Notes: generated by a model from the sequence alone, not told the origin. A stretch of 18,466 nt of DNA from Mycoemilia scoparia (GCA_027575805.1 JANBPU010000302.1:1-18466), one strand, 5' to 3'; shown: positions 8,244 through 18,064, counted from the first letter of the stretch. Program-made: numbers and translations.

Positions 8244-9776
8244 ATGGCCAATTTGGTTAGCAAGAAAGACTTACCCTTTAATCTAAAGGTCTTGATATGG
8301 GACTATGTAAGCGCCAATCACTACTATAGTTACCGGGGTGCTATGAGTCCAGAAGAATATAAACAATGGAGAAAGGAAAATGTTGATATCCGTAGTTTGG
8401 CCATTCTTTCTAAAGATTGGGATTTGGCAACCAGAAAAATTGTTTATGAGCCGAAATTAACGTATGACGATTGGAAGAGTTTTGGTGGAGCAAAATGCAG
8501 GACTTACTACATGGACATTGATTACAGATACTTTTACACTATGCAATGTATGTGTTTTCAATTCCCCTTTTATATTGAAGAAGGGTCCTTGATCAACCTT
8601 TCTTGCCACTATCCAAGCTTGGTGAAGCTAGAAATTGCTAATTTTCCACACGAGTATCTGTATAGCGTGGCTGGGCTTGTTAAATGTAATCCCCAAATAT
8701 ACGACATAAAAATGTCCGACTACAAGGATAAATCTGTGTTTAAATTTTTGGTTAAAATATCCCAGTTACAAGGAAACAGCCTTAAAATACTGAGGCTAGA
8801 CAATTCCTATTTCGGAAGCTCGTTTTTCAAGACACTCGATTTGTTTTCTAAGTTGCACACACTCCAGTTAACTCATCATTTGTCCGACGACTTTGCTGTC
8901 AATAATACTCTAGTGCAAAGCCTGCCGCAGTACAACAATATTTCCAATCTAAAGCTAAATACAAGACATGGAACATCACGTAAATTAACAATCACGCTGT
9001 CTCAAATAGGCTTGCTATTTCCAAATCTCGAATGCTTGGTATATTTCGTATGGTTTGATGACACACCACTTTCAAATAATGAAATAACTGACCGCCCTTA
9101 TAATGATAGGGCCAATGGTCATATATTCCAACACCTGGAATATCTAAACATCGTCATGAAGAGCAAAAAAGATGCCTATATAGTTTCCAAATGCTGCCCC
9201 AAACTTCGTACTTTAATTTTGACCGAAATGCGATATCCTGATATTTATTCCTACTTTTACTTCAGATTTCTGATGTCCCTGGAAAACTCTACAATCAAAC
9301 AGCTTACCCTAAAAACTCATAGGAGTCTAGCTTATAAAGAAAATGGCTTATTCTTGGCTAATATGGAAACATTCGAAGCGAGCCAACTAAAAAGTACTAA
9401 ACTAAAACCTTCTAATCTGATAAAGATAAATATGTGTGGAATAAAGGTTTTAAAAATCGACGAGATTCCGTGCACTCCAAGATTATTTTATGCCCTCCAA
9501 AACCTTCCTAACCTGAAAAAGATTTACTTGTGCTTGGATGTAACTAGTAAATCAAGTCAGGTGTTTAGAGATGTTCGTTTGGTGAATGTGACGTACTTGG
9601 AGTTGGAGTTAAATATTCAGCCTAGTCTGAAGAGATGGATAGAATTACTATCAATATTTCCTAATGTCAAGGAAGTTAATTTACGAAGCTTTATCGACAA
9701 TATTAATGATCTAGTCCAACGATACCCGAATGTTTGCTTCTCAGATACAAATGCATGGCCTGTAACCACTTGGTAA
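8244..9776 (+). CDS. F-box-like / leucine-rich-repeat protein
   Basis: A single open exon of 510 residues starting MANLVSKKDLPF. Residues 10-22 (LPFNLKVLIWDYV) look like the first helix of an F-box, and residues 52-72 (LAILSKDWDLATRKIVYEPKL) like its closing LxxLSKxW...RxxxY part. A charged insertion of about 25-30 residues (SPEEYKQWRKE) separates them. The rest consists of irregular leucine-rich repeats, for example SLKILRLDNSYF, LHTLQLTHHL, HLEYLNIVMK, KLRTLILTEM, IKQLTLKTH, NLKKIYLCLDV and NVKEVNLRSF. F-box/LRR proteins are substrate adaptors of SCF (Skp1-Cul1-F-box) ubiquitin ligases; the substrate cannot be read from sequence. I chose the ATG at 8244 because the in-frame ATG at 8076 would encode a low-quality extension through a TA repeat. 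A short related fragment lies about 400 bases downstream. The LRR part is more secure than the F-box assignment. Confidence 0.75.
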   Translation: MANLVSKKDLPFNLKVLIWDYVSANHYYSYRGAMSPEEYKQWRKENVDIRSLAILSKDWDLATRKIVYEPKLTYDDWKSFGGAKCRTYYMDIDYRYFYTMQCMCFQFPFYIEEGSLINLSCHYPSLVKLEIANFPHEYLYSVAGLVKCNPQIYDIKMSDYKDKSVFKFLVKISQLQGNSLKILRLDNSYFGSSFFKTLDLFSKLHTLQLTHHLSDDFAVNNTLVQSLPQYNNISNLKLNTRHGTSRKLTITLSQIGLLFPNLECLVYFVWFDDTPLSNNEITDRPYNDRANGHIFQHLEYLNIVMKSKKDAYIVSKCCPKLRTLILTEMRYPDIYSYFYFRFLMSLENSTIKQLTLKTHRSLAYKENGLFLANMETFEASQLKSTKLKPSNLIKINMCGIKVLKIDEIPCTPRLFYALQNLPNLKKIYLCLDVTSKSSQVFRDVRLVNVTYLELELNIQPSLKRWIELLSIFPNVKEVNLRSFIDNINDLVQRYPNVCFSDTNAWPVTTW

Positions 9777-10184
9777 TAAGATTTTTGTATTAGCTTTTTG
9801 AAATCAAGTCAAACAATAGTTCCTAAAATAATATTGTATGCCATCAATGCTAAACCGAGGGATTATAAAAATATAATAATAAAAATTACTTGCATTATAT
9901 CAAGCGACATTAACATATGTTTCCAATTATATACTAGCCAAGTCTGTAGTGACTCCCTAAACATTGCATAACAATTAAGTAGTTTAAAGAGACTACTAAA
10001 ATTGAAAAACTAATTCATAGTAATTTTGGTGCTTCTCTTGTCAATAAGAGTAAAATGGACTCGAATGTTTGTTAGTTCCTACATTTTATATAGTTCTATT
10101 ATAATTGATTTACTATGCATTCTATGAGAGCCGGCTTTTCCCCAGAGTTTTGTGGTTTTATCCTGTATTAACGATTTTTTTGAA
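9777..10184. other. AT-rich spacer downstream of the F-box-like gene
   Basis: No ORF of note. It presumably holds the 3' UTR of the F-box-like gene; AATAATAAAAATTAC near 9878 may include an AATAAA-type signal. No repeat was recognised. Confidence 0.5.
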
Positions 10185-10531
10185 ATGAGTCCACAATTTG
10201 ACAGCTTGACGGTGAACGGAGATCAAGTAAAAACTGTAACCTTATTTCTGGCCGAAGTTTTATAGTCTCAAAATAACATAATCAAAATTCTCAGGCCAAC
10301 AAGATGTCGTCTTGGACAACTGATTTTCGAAATACCTGTAGTCATACTCCAAATCTAGATACTTTCACAGATGCTGTTAATTATTATTGCCAAAAGCTTT
10401 CCAATATGAAAAAGATCTACTTGGACTTGAAAATAGATGAATCGCTTATGAAACTTTGTAGGAGTACTCGATCATCAATCGGCATCGTTTTGGGATTAAT
10501 GTTTGCATATATTCCTGGTTTATCTTTATAG
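10185..10531 (+). pseudogene. Relic or mini-paralogue of the F-box-like/LRR gene
   Basis: An ORF from ATG 10304 encodes 75 residues containing KLSNMKKIYLDLKI, close to NLPNLKKIYLCLDV in the intact gene upstream. The DNA also matches around GAAAAAGAT(C/T)TACTTG. The rest of the repeat protein is missing, and no F-box part was found. A spliced model is also possible: exon 10185-10226 (MSPQFDSLTVNGDQ), a GTAAAA donor, a TTCTCAG acceptor at 10294 and exon 10295-10531, all phase 0, giving 92 residues. I favour a decayed tandem duplicate, but a short expressed paralogue cannot be excluded. The C-terminus (GIVLGLMFAYIPGL) is hydrophobic and unlike the parent. Confidence 0.45.
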
Positions 10532-10736
10532 CCGATCTTTAAGCCCAGCAATAAATAATATATAATACAAATTTAAAATATTTATTATAAAAAATCTAAA
10601 TGGTCAGATTTCACAAAGACTTTGGTAGAAATGGTGGATCCATAGGAATTGCATAAAAGTGGTTTGTGGTTGGTCCAAAACCTAATAGCCAATTGCTGGC
10701 TACTACTATGCATTTAAACTCGAATGAAATTCAACC

Positions 10737-10859
10737 ACATGGGTGATCACTTTTGAAGAGTGTCTTTTGGTGGCCAATGATTATAGGTGCGATCAGAGCC
10801 AAATGAATGTCCAGTTTTACTAGTAAACATTTACCCTTTAAAAATAATCTCTCAAATGT
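10737..10859 (+). mobile_element. MITE-like element R1, complete copy 2
   Basis: A 123-bp relative of 4855-4975 in the same orientation. The interior is strongly conserved: CCAATGATTATAGG at 10774-10787, and ATGTCCAGTTTTACTAG with the following TAAAC at 10807-10828. The terminal inverted repeats are eroded (ACATGGGTGATCACTTTTGAAG on the left; the complement of TTAAAAATAATCTCTCAAATGT on the right). This copy is therefore older than copy 1. Confidence 0.7.
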
Positions 10860-10925
10860 CAAATACTCCACCAAAAAGAAACACACAAATTCCTTTTTAT
10901 AATGTCGTGGGGATGTTATTAGAGC

Positions 10926-10930
10926 AAAAA
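10926..10930 (-). terminator. Pol III terminator of the tRNA-Ser
   Basis: A run of five T on the minus strand directly after the discriminator end of the tRNA, the standard RNA polymerase III stop. Confidence 0.85.
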
Positions 10931-11012
10931 GTCAGCGACAGGATTTGAACCTGCGAGGGGAAACCCCATGTGATTTCGAATCGCACGCCTTAGACCACTC
11001 GGCCACACTGAC
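10931..11012 (-). tRNA. tRNA-Ser(CGA)
   Basis: 82 nt, no intron, CCA not encoded. The acceptor stem GTCAGTG pairs with CGCTGAC with one G-T pair. The D arm GCCGAGTGGTCTAAGGC is intact. The anticodon CGA (minus strand, 10978-10976) lies in loop TTCGAAA. The long variable arm GGGG-TTT-CCCC marks a class II serine tRNA. The T arm is GCAGG-TTCAAAT-CCTGT, and GGTTCAAATCC provides the Pol III B box. A TTTTT terminator follows immediately (10930-10926). The anticodon stem TGCGA/TCACA has one C-A mismatch at the middle pair. It decodes UCG. Confidence 0.93.
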
Positions 11013-12132
11013 TTAAAATGGAAGAATATGGGCCCTTAGTTATTCCCTGAAAATTAGCCCATAAGTGTCATGATAACTTTTGAAATTATAAATAAAAATA
11101 TCATTCTACATGCCATTTATTATAGGGTTTATTACAAGTCTCATTTGGAATAGTCATAAATAGTGGGCCTCATAATAAGAATACAATGTAAAACTAAACA
11201 GCCCCCTATTATGATTATAATTATCATCATAAGTATTCTTTTTCTACAATAAAACATTTTACTAATAATACTTGGTATGTTCTATCTTTAAATAAAAAAC
11301 GACACTATAAAATATTTTATTTAAATACATTAAAGATTACTCAGTAATTCATTTTATTATGGCAGAAAATAGATTTATAGATTTTTCTATCCAAACAAAT
11401 TCTATACTATATAGAAGAGAAATCAAGTTATAAGCTATACATCTTTACTGGAGTTTCACTGATGATTGGCTAGTATCCAAGGAAACATCCTGGTACCCAT
11501 TAATAGAGGAGATGACTACTCTACCAGATATCTGCATTTACAAACAAAAATAAATACAACAAGTCTAGTTATTTTGTGAAGCATATTTCATGTACAGTTG
11601 CATACGGTTCATTATAGAAGCAGATGAAAAGTATCTTTCATCTTATATAAAGAATTGTTAGTATGATTATCCATATTTGTTAACATTTTAAGCTTTGAAC
11701 ATTACCAAAAAGCAGGTTAATTTAGCTTATTATTACTTTTAAGGTCAATCACAATTTCATTTTAGTAATTTCTCCAAGATTTGGATAAACTTTAAACTAT
11801 CAATATTTGAGAATACACTAGTATTTATAATCATAAATTGAAAAGATAAAAATAAAAATAACCAATAAGTGATAAGTGAATAGATAGATAGATGAAAACA
11901 AATTGTAAAAACCTATACCAATATTATAATCTATTAGGTACTTGTTAGCGATATATATGGAGAAAACCAATGATGAGATGTATAAATAGTAACCACGGAT
12001 ACATTCTTTTTCTTTAATTTCTTCGCAATTATAATAAACGGACAAACAGACAGACAAACAACGAATGAACGAGTAGGAGGATTACCAAAGAAAAATCGAT
12101 ATGACTGTGTGTGTGTGTGTGTTTGTAGAGGT
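11013..12132. other. AT-rich intergenic region between the tRNA and the ORP gene
   Basis: About 1.1 kb of AT-rich sequence with no credible gene. The right end is the 3' flank of the minus-strand ORP gene. A segment near 11485-11535 (CCTGGTACCC...GAGGAGATGACTACTCTACC) weakly resembles the end of R2 copy 3, but not enough to annotate. Confidence 0.55.
12106..12122. repeat. (TG)n microsatellite in the 3' UTR of the ORP gene
   Basis: About eight TG dinucleotides, 11 bases beyond the ORP stop codon on the minus strand, so transcribed as CA repeats if the UTR extends this far. Confidence 0.9.
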
Positions 12133-14200
12133 TTAGACATTGATAGGAGCATTAGGAAGTAACACAGGAATGCCATTATCAGGCAAAGGTTCAAAGATCT
12201 GGGGCACAAACTTTTCGCCCATCTTTTCCCGATCAGCAGCCTTTTGTCTCTGAGCATCCTCAATGGCTCTTTTGGCCTTTGTAGCCTCACCAAATTGATT
12301 ATTCAGCATCTTTTCAATAACTGGATTCCAAACCTTACGAGATTCCAATTCATGTTGTTCACCCAAAGGTTTAACCAGTTTCTCTAAAGCCTTCATCTTT
12401 GGTAACTCAATAAACAAATCCTTGGGATTATTACTATTCTTTTTACTCGATGCCGAACTACTATTACCGCTACTACTAACTTTCGTAACAAACACTTGAC
12501 CACGCCAAGACCCAGAAATTGTAGCCAAAACTTTAGCCGACTTTGGAATATCTTTCAATTTCCAACCCTCAACAGTTTTTGGCAAAGTTCCTTGTTCATA
12601 CTTTATGATCTTGCCTTCAACCAAATCCTTTGCTTTTGAAAACCACCCACCTTCTTTGTATTCAAGAATCAGGGCCATATTCTGGTCAGCACAAATTATA
12701 TGGCTACAGTCAGTGAAATGCAAACGAAGAGATCCGGTTAACCACCCAGCAACAGTAGCAGGAGCATGAAGACATTGGTACATTTCATTGTCACGGTTCT
12801 TGAGAGTCACAAATGTACCATGGCAATAAGAACCTGGAGAGACTGTGGCGGAAATTCCCGAAAACTTGGCACTCATGTGGTCTAGTCCCACTGCCTCGAT
12901 GTTCTTTTCTTTGCAACGGTAGCAGTAGGCCGAAATTGGTGGGTGGTGGGAAATTTGTTCAGTAATATATTCTACTCGTAAATTATCTTCTCCATCAGCA
13001 TTGGCACTGGTGGTGGTGGCAGTGGCAGTGTTGCCATTTGGTTGGGTTTCAGTGGAAATTGATTGATCTTCTTTGGAATTTACGTCCCAATGACAAAAGA
13101 ATTGTTCACCTAGGATTGAATTGAATGGCTTGCAGACTCGGTATTCCTAAAAATAATATAAATTGGGTATCAAAATTGAGCTGTTAGAATGTATGTATGT
13201 CATGTTTATACAACCAGGTGTATGGATACATGTCATTATGATAATGATGATGATAATGAAGAGGAGAAGAAGAGAGAGATGAAATAAAGGGATATTTTAG
13301 CAACAAATGTAATTACAAGGAAAATAAAACTTACAACATGCTTGATATCTTTAGCAATCCACCATTTGAAAACATTGAGCATTCGGTCTAATGGATCTTC
13401 GGGATCACTCATTCTACAAAAAATAAAGCACGCAGGCGTGTGCATTCACATTATATTTGAATTAGTAAAACCCAAGTATAATAATATGAGTGTATGTGGA
13501 TGAATGGTTTGTAAATACACCGGGAAATGTTTTAATGCATTGCTTGCATTGGTCTATACATTCACCATGCATAACATCCTGTCTTTCTGGCTCCCGCATT
13601 TACAGCCACCCAATGGCCCAACAACAAAAAAAACAATGTGTATAGGGAAAGAAGTGTGTGTGTGTGTGTGTGGGTATAATGGAATGGAGTATCAACGACA
13701 GAGGAGTTAGTAGTAATATATAGAAAAAGAAATACAACATACCTTACAAAGAAATCAGGACGATCCATAAAATTCCAATGTTCTAGGTTAGGAATAGGAT
13801 CCAGCAATTGGGCAGGCAACGACAAGCGGCTACATAGACAAAAAAGAATGATTATATATCATGGATCTAATTGCCATCTTACCACAAGAGAATAATAATA
13901 ATAAACTCAAGTTAATAGGTTGCTAGTAATGAAAATTGGTATGTTATGCGCTTACAGGTTGATGATATCCTTAACACCCATGACTTTTTTCAAAATACCA
14001 AACATGGCCGAAACCTTGCTTTGGTTAGGCTCAACGCTGACATTTTCGGCTGCAGATAAAGTTGAAGGAGAAGGCTGGAGGAGGTCTGCAGGGTGTGCGT
14101 TTTCGTTTCCATTAGAAGCCGAGGAGGCAGCATGGCCATTTTGCTTTTCTATAACTGAATTGGAAGGCGAAACGGCAAGGTCGGCAGTTTGCGAAGGCAT
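12133..14200 (-). CDS. Oxysterol-binding-protein-related lipid transfer protein (ORP/Osh)
   Basis: Exons in transcript order are 14200-13956, 13829-13743, 13413-13335 and 13146-12133, giving 474 residues; all introns are GT-AG. Residues 1-65 are Ser/Asn/Ala-rich and probably disordered. The ORD (lipid-binding) domain begins near residue 80. LPAQLLDPIPNLEHWNFMDRPDFF (86-109) and DPLDRMLNVFKWW set up the lid and first helices. CKPFNSILGEQF (142-153) and the family signature EQISHHPP (200-207) contribute the Lys and two His that bind PI4P phosphate in known ORPs. GEQHELESRKVW near 400-409 matches the C-terminal conserved ExSRxxW block. The protein has no PH, ankyrin or FFAT-like part, so it is a short ORP of the Osh4/Osh6/Osh7 size class, exchanging sterol or phosphatidylserine for PI4P at membrane contacts. 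The exact cargo is not readable. A Thr/Ala/Ser-rich loop (165-192) before the signature is an insertion relative to compact yeast Osh proteins. Confidence 0.95.
13414..13742 (-). other. Intron 2 of the ORP gene (329 bp) with a (GT)n repeat
   Basis: GTATGT donor at 13742 and TTTGTAG acceptor at 13414. The junction makes AGA-ATG (FFVR-MSDPEDP), which restores the conserved ORP order. It contains a (GT)n run at 13654-13673 and is longer than the other introns seen. Short ORFs inside are not coding. Confidence 0.85.
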
Positions 14201-14295
14201 ATTGTAGTTATCTGTGGATGTATGTATGTATGTTTGTGCTTGGAAGAAGACGTGGAATAGTTACAGACTAAAGCAAATATAAATGTGAGGGCCTT

Positions 14296-14560
14296 AAAAA
14301 TAGAATCAAACCAAGAAAGAAAGAAGGAGAGAAAGAAGAGAAGAGAAATAAGAAAGTTGGTGGTTAGTTATTGCTTGTTAGAGATAACAACTATGTAGGT
14401 AGAGAGAGAGAGAGAGAGAAAGGTCAGTGAGCCACAAATACTTTTTTGAGAAAGAGTTAACACAATATCAGTGCTGGAGAGAGAAAGAGAGAGAACAAAA
14501 TAGGGGACACAAAAGAGTTCAACGCTAGAAACAAACCAAGACAGAGAGACAGAAAAATTG
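14296..14560 (-). promoter_or_regulatory. Pyrimidine-rich promoter/5' leader of the ORP gene
   Basis: On the coding (minus) strand this stretch is dominated by C and T, including a (CT)n run at 14419-14401, starting about 100 bases before the ATG at 14200. CT-rich blocks near transcription starts are common in filamentous fungi. No TATA box was identified. Confidence 0.4.
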
Positions 14561-15732
14561 AACGGTCTATTCTAAATATCTATTCGGATGTATATAAACA
14601 CACACACTAACAAAAGATAAGAACAACAATTAACAATTATATAGCTTTGGTACTAGATGAAATAAAGAAGCGAGAAGGCCTGTTGGAAGTAGTAGCTGAC
14701 AATTATAAAGGAAAGGCGTTTACAAAAGAATGTATGCCAACTTTTTAAGTCGCTGACTAGGCCAAGAAAATAATACATAAAAGTAATCCAACTTTTAACT
14801 TCATGATGATTCGCCAGCCATAAAAGCCAAGGCTTTTCTAAAAGAAGGGCGAGACTCTCTCTCTCCACACAAACACAGTTCACGACCACACTCCACAGTA
14901 GTCACCCTCACACACTGACTGTCATTACTCTCTCTCTCTCTTAGCAAGAGTATACCCCCACCCTTCTCTCTCACCCCCCGCCCACAAGGATTAAAGAGAC
15001 ACAATCCTATAGATTTACATAGCCACAGCAACAGCCATTGCTGGGAGCACTTACAAGCTCACGGGTCCGAATATAACATGCTTGGCCATTTAAACCTTGT
15101 GAAAGAAAGGGTATAACTTTTGACCTCATGTCCATCATTATTATCACCAGGTTTCTGGCCTTACATATTAAGCCTGACTGACTATCATAGGAGAGAAGAC
15201 TATCCGAATGACTGATGGCCCACATTGATCTTTAATCTAGCTCCCCTTGCTTGGTGGAGGACTGCGGAAAAATATGAAACCACGCACTCCCGGCCTGTCC
15301 TTCTCTAGAACATTTATAATATTTCTCTGTTTGGCCATAATGCTGCTGTTTCCCGCATGGGCACATCTACTCCCCAATACTACAACTACAACAACTACTA
15401 CTACTAAATATTGCCACTAATGGGGCTGGCTAGCCGGATAGACTGGCTTTTTAGGTGTGGTAGTAACGGTTGTGGCAATAAAACAGCAGCCAAAGGCATT
15501 ATTGTTGCTGCCTCGCCTTCCTGACCACCCTCCTATTTACTTTAGCTCTAGCTTGGGCGGTGTGGTGTGGTGTGGAATTCTATCTAACCAGAGGATCCAA
15601 ATAAAAGCTCTATGGAAAAAAGTCTATGAAAAAGTTGTTACGTCATTGAATGGAATAGTCTTTTTATTTATGGACTTGTTTGTACAGCCAATGTGGAGCA
15701 GTCCCACCACCCCATCTTCCCACTGTGATCTT

Positions 15733-15751
15733 GGTGGTGGTGGTGGTGGTG
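15733..15751. repeat. (GGT)n trinucleotide repeat
   Basis: Six GGT units in non-coding DNA, preceded by CCACCACCCC at about 15705-15714, so the two could pair in single-stranded form. Confidence 0.85.
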
Positions 15752-17094
15752 TGAGTGTGGTGCTTGCTTGCTTATTCTTGGCTTCTCCATAAATACGCTA
15801 ACCCCGCTGCTCTATTATGAAAAGAAGCTCTCTCGCAATTTATTCATTCACTCTTTTGTAAATGACTGCTATTTTGTAATCCGCACAAACAATGGTAATA
15901 GAGGTGACACATGTGTGTGATTGAGCTTATTAAAACGTGAATAATAGCAACCAACCACCGCACCCCCTTCACAATCACGCACTCATCACTTGTTATATTA
16001 TTAATTTTATAGTTCAAATGGTCAGCAAACAAGTGCAAGGAAAGAGCAAAAATAGAGTAGTAATAGTAGTGATTTAGTATTGGTTTCTCTATGTTTCTTG
16101 GCCTTACACACACATATATACACATAATGGTACATTTTTAGAGGTTGAAGCAAATGCCCAAAAGCAATAGCATATAATTTGTGTTTATTGGATTTTATGT
16201 CTCGTGTCCAATAAAAGAAACACTTATGTTCTTTTAAACTGCTGATGTGGGAGGGAAGAAGGTGGGTGAGGTGACAAGTCAATAGAAAGATAGGCGGCAC
16301 GCTTTTTTGTCCAATGTGTGCTGTGCATGAATATAACGCATAATGATGTGTACACCTGCAATATTTCGGCGGCACTAAATGTTTTAATGTGCTTTTTCAG
16401 GGTGACTTTTTAGCCGAATTTGTTTATAAATCGATTCAGAGCTGGTAGTTTAAATATATTTTTGTTCAAGAGTTTTATGATAGTAACACTTGGTTTTTGA
16501 AGTGTTGAAATGTTGTACTTTTTAGAACTCTAGATTGTGTGTAAAGCTACCAGGAGGAGACTGTAGATAGCTACACAATAGAATTCAATTGTTTTATACC
16601 ACCTTTTTAACCCTCACTTTGTATGCCGCAGTTAGATGTACGATTTGGTGCAAGCACATAGAAATACATGTGTATTCTATTTCTATAGAACATCCAAATG
16701 TTGTTTGCCCAAACAGCTTTTCCCAAGATACAGGTGTTAAATACATAATAGCACTGTTGACAGCAGTTTGTTCTATAACATGGCAATACCATTTTCCTGA
16801 GAACATTTATGTCACGTACTCACCGAGTTCACTCAAAAAGATGACCTAATAATCAATCACCAAATACAATGCTGTCTGTTCTTTTGTAATACTAGAGTAG
16901 TTTATATAACCCAAAGGAACAAAGTGCTCAGGTTTAAAAAGAACATTCCTCAAGCTCCAAACAATATTATGCAAAAAAAATCATTATAAATATGTAGTCG
17001 AACAGCTCTTAAAATGCAAATATATAATCCACCGACTTTTTATTTTTCATTTGTTCGTATAATTCCTAAATATATAGGGGCAGATCAAGTTATT

Positions 17095-17121
17095 AACTCT
17101 CTCTCTCTCTATATATATAAA
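17095..17121 (+). promoter_or_regulatory. (CT)n plus TATATATATAAAA core promoter
   Basis: A CT run passes directly into ATATATATAA at 17111-17120. This is only about 20-28 bases before the ATG at 17139. If transcription starts about 30 bases after the TATA element, the first ATG would be missed and the in-frame ATG at 17175 used. Confidence 0.45.
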
Positions 17122-17138
17122 AATTTCAAACAAAAAAG

Positions 17139-17843
17139 ATGCCTTTGATTAATCTAAAAAACCAGATATTAACAATGTCAATTAAAAAGGTTTTTAGAGA
17201 CCAAATAAATATGGCTATACAATCTGGGGGATCTCCAAATACCATTGCTACTGGTACTGCTGATGCTGATGCGACTCAGGGTGACACTGACCACAAGTTT
17301 GCTTCTTATCCAAAGAATGATGTTGATATAATGACAGCCAAATTCCAAATTAAACTCGAGGAAGTTGTTGAAGATTTCTTCACAACAATTGGATTTAGTT
17401 TTGAACCAGCTGGAAATCATCAAGCACTTATGGATGATATCAATATTTTATGCCAAGATGAAATCAGATACATTAGAGATTTTATTGAAAATAATTTGCT
17501 TGAAAAGTTGAAAGCCGAGTATCAAGATTATTCTTCTTATACTTTTCGAGTAGATGCTGACAATGTTGATAGTGATGGTGGTGCTGCTGCTGTAGTTTCT
17601 CATCGAAAAACTCGGGCTAACCTCGACAATGAATTTGAAATGTTGATCAACCAAATAAACAAAGAGATAAGGCAATTGCAGAGTACTCGAGTAGACACAG
17701 CTAGAGCTTTTACCACGATAGGTGGACCTCTTCATATCAAAAATAACATTTATAGGTTGCTTAACATGACTTTTAGTAATTCATGTCATGCTATTTGCAA
17801 GATCTTTTGGTATACCAAAAACTTTAAAGCATCTTTGGATTAA
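17139..17843 (+). CDS. Unidentified helical protein, 234 or 222 residues
   Basis: One open exon. The first ATG gives 234 residues; the second, at 17175 (AACAATGTC context, A at -3), gives 222 and fits the TATA position better. Residues about 20-55 are Gly/Ala/Asp-rich. Then come long amphipathic helices: AKFQIKLEEVVEDFF, ALMDDINILCQDEIRYIRDF and ENNLLEKLKAEYQDY. An acidic linker (DADNVDSDGG) follows, then a further helix, LDNEFEMLINQINKEIRQL, with STRVDTARAF after it. This layout is faintly reminiscent of the Mis14/Nsl1 kinetochore subunit, in which a late helix of LD...L..Q...L type precedes an Arg-rich segment. I consider that only a lead. The Cys-rich, hydrophobic C-terminus (NSCHAICKIFW) may be read-through of an unrecognised intron. 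No signal peptide or transmembrane segment is evident. Confidence 0.6.
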   Translation: MPLINLKNQILTMSIKKVFRDQINMAIQSGGSPNTIATGTADADATQGDTDHKFASYPKNDVDIMTAKFQIKLEEVVEDFFTTIGFSFEPAGNHQALMDDINILCQDEIRYIRDFIENNLLEKLKAEYQDYSSYTFRVDADNVDSDGGAAAVVSHRKTRANLDNEFEMLINQINKEIRQLQSTRVDTARAFTTIGGPLHIKNNIYRLLNMTFSNSCHAICKIFWYTKNFKASLD

Positions 17844-18064
17844 ATGAAATTAATTAGTATTTATACATACACTGTTGCTTTATGACTTTTAATTATCATT
17901 ATCATTATTATTTTTGTTAGTAGTCGTAACTTAAGCCAGGTTTATATTATGAATTTTATTACAATTGTTGATGCTTTTATTACTTCAATTGTATTTGAAA
18001 ACAAAGACATTTTGAAAAATATCCCACATATAAAAGTTTTGGTTTAAATTCTACATGCTTCTGA
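17844..18064. other. AT-rich 3' flank of the last gene
   Basis: Low-complexity AT-rich sequence including ATTATCATTATCATTATTATT near 17893-17910. No feature recognised. Confidence 0.5.

Larger units (their letters stand above)
10532..10930. other. Spacer containing an R1 element
   Basis: Between the LRR relic and the tRNA. Apart from the R1 element at 10737-10859, I see nothing recognisable. Confidence 0.5.
14201..17138. other. Long gene-free region with simple-sequence tracts
   Basis: About 2.9 kb between divergent genes. Plus-strand purine-rich DNA at about 14296-14560, with (GA)n at 14401-14419, is CT-rich on the ORP coding strand and is probably its promoter/5' UTR. CT runs then occur on the plus strand (about 14852-14862 and 14929-14941), CTACTA repeats near 15380-15410 and (GGT)n at 15733-15751. 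ORFs such as 15457-15792 and 16589-16849 have no protein-like pattern. No RNA gene or transposon was recognised. Confidence 0.55.

Noticed and set aside
11485..11535. Possible fourth R2 copy
   Set aside because: Only CTGGTAC and GAGGAG...CTACC match, with different spacing. Too weak without alignment statistics.
15457..15792. Plus-strand ORF of 111 residues with poly-Gly from a GGT repeat
   Set aside because: Composition is dictated by simple repeats, and no homologous pattern or promoter was found.
16589..16849. Overlapping ORFs on both strands
   Set aside because: Open by chance on both strands, without splice or domain signals.
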